This document shows, piece after piece, positions 1-9,856 of a stretch of DNA of 64,000 bases. The notes under the pieces were generated by a model. The model had not been told where the DNA came from. It saw only the letters and a program-made list of their open reading frames with translations, and searched no databases. The stretch comes from Saccharomycodes ludwigii (taxonomy: Eukaryota; Ascomycota; Saccharomycetes; Saccharomycodales; Saccharomycodaceae). The stretch covers positions 1,491,501 through 1,555,500 of the forward strand of contig NC_060202.1 in the NCBI RefSeq assembly GCF_020623625.1, written 5' to 3'. A program made the translations under genes and the position numbers. The number at the start of each line of letters is the position of its first letter. The stretch's first letter is position 1.

Positions 1-524
1 GTCCTCATTGTGAACATTGTTTTGCATATGGTGGGTTGATTTCATCTCCAGACTACGAAATAACATTTAATGGTATTCGTTGTAAGTATTGTGAGCATAC
101 TTTGTCTGCAATTGAAATTACAAGTCAGGTAGAAAGCAGAATAAGAGGATATATTGCATTATATTATGAGGGTTGGCTACAATGTAATGATACGGTTTGT
201 AACAATATTACTAGATCAGTTTGTATGTACGGTAAGAAATGTCTAGTGGAAAACTGTAGCGGTGTGATGCATTACAAATACAGCGATAGAGAATTATATA
301 ATCAGTTATTGTATTTTGATTCACTATTTGATGTAGACAAAAATAAAATGCAGAAATTGAGAGCTCAAAGTGATAAAAGTAGCAGATTAAATGATGGTGA
401 AGTTAGGGCACTGGCCGAACAAAATAGAGGTTTGTTGAATGTTAGTAGAGGTGTTGTTCAAAAGTATTTAAATGATTGTGCTCGTAGGTATGTTAATATG
501 AGTGAGCTATTTGGATTTATGTAA
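1..524 (+). CDS. POL1: DNA polymerase alpha catalytic subunit, C-terminal end (partial)
   Basis: This is the 3' end of the gene; the 5' part lies outside the window and the open frame enters at base 3. About 173 residues remain. They hold the B-family polymerase C-terminal metal-binding region: paired cysteines (PHCEHC, CKYC, then CNDTVC and CLVENC), followed by the family block YKYSDRELYNQLLYFDSLFD and the ending KYLNDCARRYV. In known Pol alpha this region binds the B subunit and links the polymerase to primase, which starts Okazaki fragments at nuclear forks. AVT4 follows on the same strand, as YNL102W-YNL101W in S. cerevisiae. The apparent Met at base 36 is a TTG codon inside the frame, not a start. 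Identity is near certain. Confidence 0.96.
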   Translation, partial: PHCEHCFAYGGLISSPDYEITFNGIRCKYCEHTLSAIEITSQVESRIRGYIALYYEGWLQCNDTVCNNITRSVCMYGKKCLVENCSGVMHYKYSDRELYNQLLYFDSLFDVDKNKMQKLRAQSDKSSRLNDGEVRALAEQNRGLLNVSRGVVQKYLNDCARRYVNMSELFGFM

Positions 525-1127
525 AATTTTTATGTTATCAATTAATTTTAGCAAATTTTTTTTTCTATTTTTGATAAATCATTTGACTTGGTACGATAAG
601 AGGAGCTATTGCAGAAAAAAAAAAAAGAAATGCCTTTTTTTCACGATTATTGCTTTCTGTTTTGATTCCTAGCAGTTTATTTCTTTGTTGTGCTGGTCGA
701 AAGGCTTTGTTTTTAAATAAAATTTTGTTGAGATTCAATACTAAAAAGCTTCTACGTATTAATACAATGAAGTTGCATGGGATTTTATTTTATTTTTATT
801 TTTATTTTTTCTCGGTAATAGATTCATATTATTATTATTATTATCATTGTTTATCATTTTAAATTAGCCCATTATGGAAAGGGTTTTTTTCTTTCTCTTA
901 TCTATAACTTCATTTAGGTTTATCATTTTAATCATGATTATAATTCAAAGTTAATGCTTTTATTTTATTTTTATTTTTCTTTAAGGATATAAAAGAAAGG
1001 TTGAACCAAATACAAGACATATACAATAGAAAAAGAAATATATATATATATACGAAACTCCGAGCAACTGTCTACATCTCAGTCTTTTAATTTTTTAACA
1101 CATAAACAACAAGAAACAACCAACAAT
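525..1127 (+). promoter_or_regulatory. POL1 3' flank and AVT4 upstream region
   Basis: This 603-base spacer lies between two genes on the same strand. It holds short T/A runs, an (ATT)n stretch near 829-845 and a TATAAAAG box at 988-995. That box is 133 bases before the AVT4 start and is the most likely core promoter. A 70-codon frame at 650-862 is low-complexity Phe/Tyr and I do not regard it as a gene. Confidence 0.5.
988..995 (+). promoter_or_regulatory. TATA box of AVT4
   Basis: TATAAAAG lies 133 bases upstream of the AVT4 ATG. It matches the yeast TATA consensus and sits at a normal distance. There is no expression evidence. Confidence 0.5.
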
Positions 1128-3431
1128 ATGGACATCCATAATACCAGTAACAGAAATTCTAAATGTATTCCAATATCTAAGACTCCATCTGCATCATCTT
1201 CATATCAACAAAAACAAAGGCGTCAATCTATAATGCTGCTATCCGAGTCAGTGCAGAGTCGAAGATCTTCTGTATTTTTAGGTGCGAAAAAATCCAAAAG
1301 ATCACAATTATCTAATAATTCAGTGGATTCTAAAATATTTGTCAATATAAACTCCCCAAATTTTAAAACAAACCACCTTCGTAATGATGAAATTGTAAAC
1401 AGTCTAAAAAACAATTATTTAAATCACAATTTCAGCCATTCGAGTGGTAAGAATAGCATAAACTCTTCTTTGGCAAGCATCAGTGCTCATTCTTCTGTAA
1501 TAGACAACGATGATTATGGGTACGATTCAGACGTTCACAACCACGGCAATACCAAAGAAAATCATGATAATGACGGAGAAGAAGAAAGAGAAGGAGAAGG
1601 AGAAGGAGAAGGAGAAGATTTAAATTTAAAGTCTCCAGCTGGGGATATTACAAGAGATATTTATATGTATTCCAAAAGAAACGACAGAAGTAAAAAAAAC
1701 TGGAGAAAGAATAAAATTAGCAAAAAACATGCTTCTGTTGATGATTTAAGCATAATAGAAGAAGATAGAAGAAGAAGAAGTACCGCAAGCGCAATTAATG
1801 TTCCTGGTGGATTTAGAAGAGAATTTATTGTTCAAAAAGTTAAAAACAACATGAAGAATAAAAACACAAATGGCCACTATAGTTCTTTAGACAACAAAGA
1901 CTTAGAGTATGACAGCGATGAAAATGATATAGGAAAGATACCTTTTCTAACACGTAATTTTTTAGAATTTTTATACGTGTACGGTCATTTTGCAGGTGAG
2001 TCTCTTGAGGACGAAATATACCCCCCAGAATTATTGCCAGACACACAAGAGCCTGATGATGATGATGATGATGATGCAACTCCGTTGTTATCCGGTCAAA
2101 AAACCAGCAAGCGTAAACATAAGAAAAAAAAGTTATCTGCTAAAGGTACAACATCTACGTTCAAAGCCTTTTTATTGATGATTAAATCATTCATCGGTAC
2201 AGGTGTCTTGTTTTTACCACGAGGGTTTTCTAATGGTGGATTGACATTTTCCATAATAATGTTGGTATTTTTTGGCATATATTCCTATTGGTGTTACTAT
2301 ATTTTAATACAATCCAAAGTGGCTACAAAAGTGTCATCGTTCGGTGATATTGGTGCCAAATTGTATGGGCCATGGATGAAATTTATTATTTTGTCTTCTC
2401 TAGTTTTAACCCAATTAGGATTTTCTGCAGCATACGTTGTTTTCACTGCTCAGAATTTGATGGCATTTTTAACAAACATTTTCCATTTCTCTTTAAATCA
2501 AGATGCAAACGGGGATGGCATTAAATTAGGTTATCTTTTAGCCTTCCAATTTATAGTTTTCATACCTTTATCATTCATTAGAAACGTGTCTAAATTGTCA
2601 TTACCATCATTATTTGCCAATTTTTTCATTATGGGTGGGTTATTGATTGTCATTTTTTTCAGTGCAAAGCACCTAATTTTTGATTTACACTGCCAACCCG
2701 CAAATGGAATTATATATGGATTTAACCCATCAGACTGGAGTTTGTTTGTTGGTACTGCAATTTTTGCTTTTGAAGGGATTGGCTTGATTATCCCGGTGCA
2801 AGATTCTATGAAACATCCGGAAAAGTTTCCTAAAGTTTTGTTAATGGTTATTATCACTGCATGTGTTTTATTTATTGGCATTGCAACATTGGGGTACATA
2901 TCCTACGGTGATCAAATTGAAACTGTAATCTTGTTAAATTTACCACAAACTAACATATTTGTTAATTTAATTCAATTTTTTTATTCAATGGCAATTTTGT
3001 TGTCTACCCCACTACAGTTATTCCCAGCGATCGCGATTATAGAGAGTAAAGTATTTCCCAAATTTACCAAAATATATGGGGTTAACGGTGATATTACTGA
3101 GCTAAGATTAAATTCAGGTAAAAACAATTGGAAAATAAAATGGTTGAAAAACACCGTTCGAACATTTATTGTCTTTTTGGTAGTATTTATTGCTTATTTT
3201 GGTTCAAATAATTTAGATAAATTTGTCTCTATAGTTGGTTGTTTTGCATGCATACCTTTAGTATATATTTATCCACCAATGTTGCACTTGTTTAGTTGTA
3301 GTAGACCCAAATTAGTGGAAGACAAAAGCTTTAGTTTTACCAAAAGATTTCAAGTAGCATTGGATTATATACTGATTGTGTTTGGGACTATTAGTATGTT
3401 GTACACCACGTATCAATGTATCTACGGATGA
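1128..3431 (+). CDS. AVT4: Vacuolar amino acid transporter, AVT3/AVT4 type
   Basis: The 767-residue product belongs to the amino acid/auxin permease (AAAP/SLC36-like) family that exports neutral or basic amino acids from the vacuole. The first ~340 residues are hydrophilic: Ser/Asn-rich, with an acidic Glu/Gly run near residues 150-163 and a run of seven Asp near residue 310. The membrane domain starts at about residue 346 with the family's first helix (KSFIGTGVLFLPRGFSNGG). It carries about eleven hydrophobic segments to the C terminus. S. cerevisiae Avt4 (about 713 residues) has the same long N-terminal tail. The position right after POL1 matches YNL101W, so AVT4 is preferred over AVT3. The start ATG sits in an A-rich leader. 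Confidence 0.9.
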   Translation: MDIHNTSNRNSKCIPISKTPSASSSYQQKQRRQSIMLLSESVQSRRSSVFLGAKKSKRSQLSNNSVDSKIFVNINSPNFKTNHLRNDEIVNSLKNNYLNHNFSHSSGKNSINSSLASISAHSSVIDNDDYGYDSDVHNHGNTKENHDNDGEEEREGEGEGEGEDLNLKSPAGDITRDIYMYSKRNDRSKKNWRKNKISKKHASVDDLSIIEEDRRRRSTASAINVPGGFRREFIVQKVKNNMKNKNTNGHYSSLDNKDLEYDSDENDIGKIPFLTRNFLEFLYVYGHFAGESLEDEIYPPELLPDTQEPDDDDDDDATPLLSGQKTSKRKHKKKKLSAKGTTSTFKAFLLMIKSFIGTGVLFLPRGFSNGGLTFSIIMLVFFGIYSYWCYYILIQSKVATKVSSFGDIGAKLYGPWMKFIILSSLVLTQLGFSAAYVVFTAQNLMAFLTNIFHFSLNQDANGDGIKLGYLLAFQFIVFIPLSFIRNVSKLSLPSLFANFFIMGGLLIVIFFSAKHLIFDLHCQPANGIIYGFNPSDWSLFVGTAIFAFEGIGLIIPVQDSMKHPEKFPKVLLMVIITACVLFIGIATLGYISYGDQIETVILLNLPQTNIFVNLIQFFYSMAILLSTPLQLFPAIAIIESKVFPKFTKIYGVNGDITELRLNSGKNNWKIKWLKNTVRTFIVFLVVFIAYFGSNNLDKFVSIVGCFACIPLVYIYPPMLHLFSCSRPKLVEDKSFSFTKRFQVALDYILIVFGTISMLYTTYQCIYG

Positions 3432-3830
3432 GTTATTATATAACAATAACAATAACAATAATAATAATGTGTACATTTAGCTATTCATTGAAAAAACAAA
3501 AATTTTCTCTTATTAAATAATGTTGATTTATTCTAGAGCCAATCAAAATTGAGCATATCACGTGTATTGATAATAATCAGTTTTTTTTTTTTTTTTTTTT
3601 TTTATCGAGTTTGACATTAAAAAAAAAGAAAAATAAATAAATAAATAATTGAATGTTTAGTATGTAGTTTTTATATGTGGATTATCAGTGATTTAGATGA
3701 ATTAAAAATTTATTACAAAACCTTTTTTTTTTTTTTTTTTTTTTTATAAGAAAGGACATAAATATTAACGTAAATACATATACATATATATATATTTATA
3801 CACCACAATTAAGGGCAACCTAACAACAAA
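3432..3830 (+). promoter_or_regulatory. AVT4 3' flank and MIC27 upstream region
   Basis: This 399-base spacer holds two long T runs (around 3581-3603 and 3723-3745), a TATATATATATTTATA stretch at about 3783-3800 near the MIC27 start, and one E-box. I see no RNA gene or repeat family. Confidence 0.45.
3557..3564. promoter_or_regulatory. Palindromic E-box (Cbf1/Pho4-type), ATCACGTG
   Basis: RTCACRTG is the site of the bHLH factors Cbf1 and Pho4. This copy is 267 bases upstream of MIC27. It also matches centromere element CDEI, but no CDEIII-like CCGAA block follows its AT-rich flank, so a centromere is not supported. Confidence 0.3.
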
Positions 3831-4532
3831 ATGTCTGCTTCCAAAAAAAGAGGTTTTTATACTGAATTTGAACAACAAGATACTAAAGCATTAACTACCA
3901 CAGTTGTTATTCAAGAAAATGAAAATCAAAGTAATAAAAATATCCCAGTTAAGGAGTTAACCTCTGAAATTGTCTCTAATCAAGCTTTATTAGAAAAATT
4001 TAGTAAATTGAGAAAATTAATAGATTATCAATACCACTATATTTATTATGAGTACCACAATTTAAAAAGTGCTTTAAAAAATGAGGGTCAGAACGTATCT
4101 AATTCGATTCAAATGAACATTATTAATGGAAATGAATTTGAAATTAATGAAAAATTGGTGCCATCAATTTGCTATTCTTTAACTGCCTTTTACACCGGCC
4201 GCATTATAACCAACCCAAACAACTGGAATTCCATTTTTTTTAAACAAAACATAAAAAGTGTAAGTGCAAAGTTATTAACTAGTTTTCCAAGTCGAATTTT
4301 ACTGCCATTTATTTTTGCAGGCGTCATTTTCGCTAAGGAAACCCCAAAAACTTTTGATAATGTTGCTACCTATGCCATGAAAAGAAATAAAGACGAATTG
4401 TCTTTTGTGGGTAGTTGCAAGAAGTGGCGTAGTGAGATAGAACAAAAGTGCAGTACCTTAGAAAAAGACATTGATTTAAAGTTACAACAGAATATACACA
4501 GTTTAAGAAAATTTATAATGGAAAGCATTTAA
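3831..4532 (+). CDS. MIC27: MICOS complex subunit Mic27 (apolipoprotein O-like)
   Basis: The 233-residue protein matches the Mic26/Mic27 family of the MICOS complex, which shapes cristae junctions in the mitochondrial inner membrane. Two membrane-spanning stretches can be seen: around residues 113-133 (ICYSLTAFYTGRIITN) and around 155-178. The second contains the family signature LTSFPSRILLPFIFAG, nearly identical to S. cerevisiae Mic27/Aim37 (YNL100W, 234 residues). The N-terminal 100 residues are polar and helical. Synteny (after AVT4) supports the name. There is no strong cleavable presequence, as for the S. cerevisiae protein. The gene is convergent with PIN2, with 214 bases between stops. 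Confidence 0.88.
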   Translation: MSASKKRGFYTEFEQQDTKALTTTVVIQENENQSNKNIPVKELTSEIVSNQALLEKFSKLRKLIDYQYHYIYYEYHNLKSALKNEGQNVSNSIQMNIINGNEFEINEKLVPSICYSLTAFYTGRIITNPNNWNSIFFKQNIKSVSAKLLTSFPSRILLPFIFAGVIFAKETPKTFDNVATYAMKRNKDELSFVGSCKKWRSEIEQKCSTLEKDIDLKLQQNIHSLRKFIMESI

Positions 4533-4746
4533 AGAGATTCCTTAACGATAACTATATATTCAGTGCATCCTAATTTTTTTTTAAAAAAAAAAAAATACAA
4601 TAAAACAAAACGTAATATGATCTAATAAAAACATAAAAAAAAAAAACAGAATAAAAGGTATATAATATATAAAGAAGAGCGGTCAATTTTTCTTTTTCTC
4701 TTTCTTTTTTGAAATCATCTTTACCCTTTCTAATATTGAATATCTT

Positions 4747-5901
4747 TTAATAAGCACCGTGCCTATAAAAATCCGGATACGTATTTTGTCCGTTGCTATT
4801 GTTAGTGCTATTTCTGGCATTAGCAAGATGATTACCATTTTGGTTAAAATCAGGATAAACGACAATATCGTCGTCATCGTCATCATCATCTTGCAAATCA
4901 TAATTGGAAACATGGTGATTATTATTTCTTCTATCTCTTTGTTGGTCAACATTATTACTACCACCTCTGTAGTCGAACATACCAACTTCATGATTTTCAT
5001 CTAAAACGCCCAGTGTTCTATTACTATTGTTATTATTCCCTGTTGTAACACCATATGGAGACTGTGTATGCGAAGATGAAGGTTGAAATACTCTAACTTG
5101 TGGTAAATTTATAGTACTTGTTGTATCGTCTACAACCTCATATGAATTTTCATCACTAACCACACGTTTCTTATGATTAGGGTTGATCCAATCATCTTGA
5201 TCGGTGAAAGGCTGTGGGTAGTAGCCATCCGATACGTTTTGATTAGGTGAAACTGTATTGTCCATGTTAGCTTTCTTTTTCCTCTTTTTTTTATTTAAAG
5301 GTCTTTTCCTTGGTGATGAATCTTGTAGTAGTACATCTTTACCACTTGGGTTATTAGTAGTATCATCATTATAACCATTTATATCTGCGTGGTTTTCAAA
5401 CTCATCGCCATATTCATCATAGTAAGTTGGGGTTTGATGCCCTGCACTTGTTCCTCTTACCGGTGAATAACTAGCATGAGGTTCTTTGATAGGCTGATAG
5501 ATAACGGTTGGAGGAACGGGTAAATTTTGTTGGGGTTGTTGATTATACATCATAGGGTACATTTGGTCATTGTTTATACCACTATTACGAGAATTTTTCG
5601 GATAACACCAACAAAAAAATTCGAAAATACCGGAAACACCATATTTAAGCATTCTTAATAAAGAGCCTATGATCCAAATAGCTATAATGCTTCCAATAAC
5701 TATTAATACAATAACTATAATTTTACAAGCTTTGTTGTCCATACATGTACTCCAACTCTTAAAGGATTTAGCAGTATCTAGGGCATCATCCCATTCGCTT
5801 CTCTTGCTGTTTAAGCTGTGGTTAACAAGTAATTCTTTGGGACAAAAATGCGGTTGAAGCTCATTATTTGCAACTGATAATTTTAAAAACTCAAGTATCA
5901 T
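4747..5901 (-). CDS. PIN2: Pin2-like membrane protein with prion-like C-terminal tail
   Basis: The 384-residue product matches S. cerevisiae Pin2 (YOR104W), an exomer-dependent plasma-membrane protein whose tail can drive prion induction. A short extracellular N terminus with an NHS glycosylation site precedes the conserved block AKSFKSWSTCMDNKACK. A single transmembrane helix of hydrophobic Ile/Val/Leu follows, then a juxtamembrane Cys/Trp segment (FEFFCWCYP). The rest is a cytosolic tail rich in Asn, Asp and Tyr, with a run of eight Asp. The open frame continues 23 codons upstream to a TTG, but the first ATG is at 5901, so that start is used. Beyond the conserved block, similarity to Pin2 is in composition only. 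Confidence 0.85.
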   Translation of the reverse strand: MILEFLKLSVANNELQPHFCPKELLVNHSLNSKRSEWDDALDTAKSFKSWSTCMDNKACKIIVIVLIVIGSIIAIWIIGSLLRMLKYGVSGIFEFFCWCYPKNSRNSGINNDQMYPMMYNQQPQQNLPVPPTVIYQPIKEPHASYSPVRGTSAGHQTPTYYDEYGDEFENHADINGYNDDTTNNPSGKDVLLQDSSPRKRPLNKKKRKKKANMDNTVSPNQNVSDGYYPQPFTDQDDWINPNHKKRVVSDENSYEVVDDTTSTINLPQVRVFQPSSSHTQSPYGVTTGNNNNSNRTLGVLDENHEVGMFDYRGGSNNVDQQRDRRNNNHHVSNYDLQDDDDDDDDIVVYPDFNQNGNHLANARNSTNNSNGQNTYPDFYRHGAY

Positions 5902-5970
5902 TTGGTGAGACTTGGTTTTGCTAAATTTTATAAACTTTTTTTTCACTATATTATTGAAAATACTAATCAA

Positions 5971-6199
5971 CAGATCGAAATGAAAATTTATAGTTTACTT
6001 TTACTAAATACAATTTTATCGAAAAGGTAGAAAAAAAAAAATAAAAAAAATAAAAAAAAAAAACATTTTCGGCTTTAATCTAAAGTTTTACGCCGATGTT
6101 CCATCAATATTAAAAACCAGCTTTCCCCTTTTGAATAAAAAACAATATTGAAAAATGGACTGATCAAACTTCTTTATTAAAAACCAAAAATAAAAAAAA

Positions 6200-6233
<34 letters not shown>

Positions 6234-6329
6234 TAATTTGCCTTTTCATTGTTAGTTTTATTTTTATTTTTATTTTTTTTTAATTGCCCACTAATATGGC
6301 ATGCCAAACCCCGTATATAGTAACTAACA
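5971..6329 (-). promoter_or_regulatory. PIN2 upstream region and OCA1 3' flank
   Basis: The spacer holds long A runs (near 6030-6065 and 6188-6215) followed directly by an (AT)n run at about 6216-6233. No gene is seen; the small frame at 6164-6352 is poly-Phe from the A runs. Confidence 0.4.
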
Positions 6330-7058
6330 TCATGCTTTATCTTTACCCCCATTAACAGCGTTTAATAACCAATCTGGAGCTTCATTCTCATTGATCTCTA
6401 CTAAGTCAGTATTGAAAGCTTCAATTAATAATTCTACTAATATTCTACCACCCCTACTACCCGTAAACCTCCTGTACTCTTCACTACAACTTGCTAGATT
6501 CCACTTCATAATTCTTCTCAAGCAACCAATAACAGTGCCGGTTCTATGCCTCCCCATTCCGCAGCATACCAATAATGGATAGTTTTTTTTTTGGACTATA
6601 GTTTCCAATGCATTAATTATCGAATGTTCAGTTAAACCATCCCATGGATTATCATCCTCACCGCCTTCTGGACTGATTGCCGCAAATTGTAATTCGATAC
6701 GACTTAATTCACAAAAATCTAACAAAGCGTCCTGTGGATCCTCATTACTTAACCATATTATAGTTTTCAAATTTAAGGTATCTAAAAAGGGGAAATTTAC
6801 TGGTGACGGTTGACCAGATCTATACAAATAACGTTCCACAGGACAAAAATTTAAAGGTGGAACAACAGTATTCTTGCAAAGTATATTATTAGCATCATTA
6901 CTATTATTTTTACCATTTATATTTATATATATATTATTATTATTCGTATACTTATTAGTATTATCTTCTACTTCTTCATCTAGTACATAGTTGTCTTCAT
7001 CTTCTTCATATCCTTTCTCTATATTGATGCTACTGACGCTATTATCGTTGGTGGTCAT
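6330..7058 (-). CDS. OCA1: Putative protein tyrosine phosphatase Oca1
   Basis: The 242-residue protein is a Siw14/Oca1-family dual-specificity-like phosphatase. In S. cerevisiae, Oca1 (YNL099C, 238 residues) is needed for cell-cycle arrest after lipid hydroperoxide stress and works with Oca2, Oca4, Oca6 and Siw14. The first 65 residues are Asn/Asp/Glu-rich. The domain begins at [17 protein letters not shown] (about residue 68). The active-site loop CGMGRHRTG has Cys166 and Arg172 in the CX5R arrangement, preceded by an extra Cys165. The segment [23 protein letters not shown] is typical of Oca1. OCA1 is divergent with OST2 and is followed in the S. cerevisiae order by RAS2 and PHO23, as here. 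Confidence 0.92.
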   Translation of the reverse strand: MTTNDNSVSSINIEKGYEEDEDNYVLDEEVEDNTNKYTNNNNIYININGKNNSNDANNILCKNTVVPPLNFCPVERYLYRSGQPSPVNFPFLDTLNLKTIIWLSNEDPQDALLDFCELSRIELQFAAISPEGGEDDNPWDGLTEHSIINALETIVQKKNYPLLVCCGMGRHRTGTVIGCLRRIMKWNLASCSEEYRRFTGSRGGRILVELLIEAFNTDLVEINENEAPDWLLNAVNGGKDKA

Positions 7059-7537
7059 TCTTTTTTGGATGAAGTTGATTTTATAATTTTGTTTTGTTTC
7101 TTTTTTGTTTTGTTTTTTTCTTTTTTTTTTTTTTTTTTTTTTTTTTAACTACATACCTCTTAAAACGATACTTAACAATTAATGATAATTGCTTTAGCTT
7201 ATATGTGAAATAAAATGGAAAATCGTTAAGCCAATCTAGAACTCAAATTTCAAATCTAAATTGCTTTTGAAAACAAAAAAAAAAAAAAAAAAAATAGCAA
7301 GAAAATAAAGAAAATAAAAATCAGTCCATAGATCTGCTAGTCCGAGTGTGCGAATACTTACAAACAAAAAATAAAAAAAATAAATAGAAAATAAAAAACA
7401 AAAAATAAAAAATAAAAAAAATTCATAAAACTCCAACACAAAACTGCGTGTCTTCAAGTTGTCATTCAAGTCCTATTTCAGACTTTAACTTAGTTGGAAA
7501 AAAAAAAAAAAATTTAAAGTAAATCAACTAATACATA
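7059..7537. promoter_or_regulatory. Divergent promoter region OCA1/OST2
   Basis: This 479-base region serves both genes. It contains a T run near 7121-7146, A runs near 7279-7293, and A/T-only stretches up to an A-rich leader just before OST2. The 77-codon minus-strand frame at 7236-7469 is Phe-rich shadow sequence. Confidence 0.5.
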
Positions 7538-7900
7538 ATGAAACAAGATAATACCAGTAGTACTAATATTTTCGTACAGTTAAAAAATAATGTGTTAAAT
7601 GACTACTTTAATCAAACCATTAAAAACAATAATAATTTATTAATTTTAGATTTATTTAATTTGAGCTTAGTTATAATTGGTCTTTTACAGTGTATTTTTA
7701 TGTTGTTGATCCGTGATACTTTTCCATTCAACGCATTTTTGAGTGGTTTTATAAGTTGTGTTTCTCAATTCGTTTTAAATGTAAGTCTAAGATTACAAAT
7801 AGTTTCACCATTCCGTAATATTAGTGAGAAAAGGGCCTTTGCTGAATATATTTTCACTTCATTAATCTTACATTTTATATGCCTACATTTTATTAATTAA
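7538..7900 (+). CDS. OST2: Oligosaccharyltransferase subunit Ost2 (DAD1)
   Basis: The 120-residue product is the yeast DAD1 homologue, an essential small membrane subunit of the ER oligosaccharyltransferase that transfers glycans to Asn in nascent proteins. Three hydrophobic helices are visible. The family signature is intact: RDTFPFNAFLSGFISCVSQF, then SLRLQI, and the C-terminal RAFAEYIF...SLILHFICLHFIN, which ends exactly as in S. cerevisiae Ost2 (YOR103C, 130 residues). OST3, another subunit of the same enzyme, is at the other end of this window. Confidence 0.94.
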   Translation: MKQDNTSSTNIFVQLKNNVLNDYFNQTIKNNNNLLILDLFNLSLVIIGLLQCIFMLLIRDTFPFNAFLSGFISCVSQFVLNVSLRLQIVSPFRNISEKRAFAEYIFTSLILHFICLHFIN

Positions 7901-8233
7901 TGAAAAATACAAAAAAACATGAAATTTAGTTTTAATTAATAGTGGCATGAAAATGTCTCTTCTTCTTTTCTTTTTCTTTTTCAATATGTCTATATCCATA
8001 TATATATATATTTAAATAAATAAGTTATATATTAACGAATTCACATTGTTATACGTTTATATTTGTATTTGAGGGAATTCTATCCTTCATTTTCATTTCC
8101 TTTTAGATGTGTTAACCAAACCTATTCCCTTTTTTAAATAACAATATTACTAATAGAGCACTAAAAGTAAACAAATAAAAAAAAAAAACTTTTCTTGTAC
8201 ATATATATATATATATATATAAATATCTTTTTA
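7901..8233. other. Convergent 3' spacer OST2/RAS
   Basis: This 333-base spacer sits between two stop codons. It holds (AT)n stretches near 7998-8011 and 8203-8221 and short pyrimidine runs. No RNA gene or promoter is seen; it presumably carries both transcript ends. Confidence 0.4.
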
Positions 8234-9376
8234 TTACATAATGATACAACAGCCACCACTTTCTTTCTTAGCAGAGGTTTTATTATTAGTATCAGAGGAA
8301 GTATTTTTAGGCTGTGAATTAGCGGAAGAACCCTTATTACCATTCCCCTGTGTCTTTGTTACATTACCTTTTGGTCTATTATCTTTTACATTACTTTTTT
8401 TATTTGCACTAGAAACCACTTTAGCCTGTGCCGTACTATTGTTGATATTGCTATTACCGTTAGTATTACCACCTTTGTTTACATTGTTAGCGTTATCATT
8501 TGTGTATTCCTCTTCTATAACATCCATATTATTATTAATATTATTATTGCTTTTTCCTAAATCTTTACTCTCCGTTGCACCACTATTAGCGGAACCATAA
8601 TTATTGTTGTATATACCATTATTATTGCCGTTATTATCATTAAAACTACCAGTATTATTGTTGTTATCATTAACATTATTATTATTATTATTATTGTTAT
8701 TGTTATTGTTATTACTATTACTATTAGTATTATTATTATTAATACCACCATTATCATTTACAACGTTAGTATCATTATCAACACTAGGAGAATAGGAATT
8801 AGTAGCCGTAGTAACAATTGCAGTATCCTTGATCGTATTTAAAGGATTATAATTACCACCATTATCTCTAACCAATCTGGCCAATCCGTAAAATGCTTCT
8901 TCTACATTGATAGCTTGTTTAGCGCTGGTTTCTAAGAATGGTGCATGAAATTGTTTAGCCAAATTAGCACCACTTTCAAAAGTCAACTGTCTTTCCTCTT
9001 CCAAGTCGCTCTTGTTACCAACTAGGAAAATAGGGACATAATCGGTGTCTTTAACCCTTAAAATTTGTTGATAGTAAGTAATCAATTCTTCATAAGAAGT
9101 TGTTGAAGTAACGCTATAAACTAATAAAAACCCTTCTCCTGTCCTCATATATTGCTCTCTCATTGCGGAATATTCTTCTTGGCCGGCAGTGTCCAATATA
9201 TCTAAAATACAAACTTTATTATCGATGACTACTTGTTTACGATAAGAATCTTCTATTGTTGGGTCGTATTCATCTACAAAGTGAGATTGTGTCAATTGGA
9301 TTGTTAATGCACTTTTACCTACACCCCCACCACCAACTACAACTAGTTTATATTCGTGTATGTTATTCATGGACAT
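8234..9376 (-). CDS. RAS2: Ras GTPase (RAS1/RAS2 orthologue)
   Basis: The 380-residue protein is the small GTPase that activates adenylate cyclase in the cAMP/PKA pathway. The G domain (about residues 9-178) is complete: GGGGVGKS at 15-22, effector loop [26 protein letters not shown] and ETSAKQA. The tail is a long hypervariable region with Asn-rich tracts from about residue 200 to 290. It is longer than in S. cerevisiae Ras1 (309) or Ras2 (322). It ends GGCCIIM: a palmitoylation Cys next to a farnesylation CaaX box. It is the single counterpart of the duplicated pair YNL098C/YOR101W, so RAS2 is only a convenience symbol. A second in-frame ATG two codons in could also serve. Confidence 0.94.
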   Translation of the reverse strand: MSMNNIHEYKLVVVGGGGVGKSALTIQLTQSHFVDEYDPTIEDSYRKQVVIDNKVCILDILDTAGQEEYSAMREQYMRTGEGFLLVYSVTSTTSYEELITYYQQILRVKDTDYVPIFLVGNKSDLEEERQLTFESGANLAKQFHAPFLETSAKQAINVEEAFYGLARLVRDNGGNYNPLNTIKDTAIVTTATNSYSPSVDNDTNVVNDNGGINNNNTNSNSNNNNNNNNNNNNNVNDNNNNTGSFNDNNGNNNGIYNNNYGSANSGATESKDLGKSNNNINNNMDVIEEEYTNDNANNVNKGGNTNGNSNINNSTAQAKVVSSANKKSNVKDNRPKGNVTKTQGNGNKGSSANSQPKNTSSDTNNKTSAKKESGGCCIIM

Positions 9377-9856
9377 TTCTTTATGTATTTTTTTTTTAGT
9401 TTGTTAGTGCGTATATTGCTTGTTTAAAAAAGTTGAAGTAACTTGGAAAGAAGAGAAGGGAACGAGAAAAACAGAAAGGAAAAAAAAGAGAAAGACAGAA
9501 AAGAAAGAAAAAGAGGAAATGACCAAGATTGGATTAGAAAACACAACAAGAATATTTAAAACAAGAAAGTTTGATTTGGATACACAACACACACACACAC
9601 CCACAAAACTTTAAAAAGAAAAGAAAAAGAAAAAAGAAAAAGAAAAAGAAAAAAGAAAAAAAAAACAAATTTGGAACAAAGAATAAAAATAATAAATAAT
9701 TATAATCATTTTAAATCTCCCTTCCCTTTCTGTTGTTCTACGTGCATTACTAAGGACAAGGGGAGAAAAGGACTCTTTTTCTTTCCTTTCTTTCTTAGAA
9801 AACAACGTAATAAAAACAATAATAATAACTGTATAGTAATTAATTCTATTTTCTAA
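9377..9856 (-). promoter_or_regulatory. RAS upstream region and PHO23 3' flank
   Basis: This 480-base spacer shows strong strand asymmetry: about 9440-9520 and 9615-9665 are almost pure purine on the + strand. A short (CA)n run lies at 9587-9600. There is no convincing gene; the 60-66 codon frames on both strands are simple-sequence shadows. Confidence 0.4.

Noticed and set aside
650-862. 70-codon frame before AVT4
   Set aside because: Phe/Tyr-rich translation of T runs and an (ATT)n stretch; no homology recognised.
3557-3650. Possible centromere (CDEI-like ATCACGTG followed by an AT-rich run)
   Set aside because: No CDEIII with a CCGAA core at the expected distance; ordinary E-box is the simpler reading.
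8241-8600. 119-codon + strand frame opposite RAS
   Set aside because: Leu-rich shadow of the Asn/Ser-rich Ras tail.
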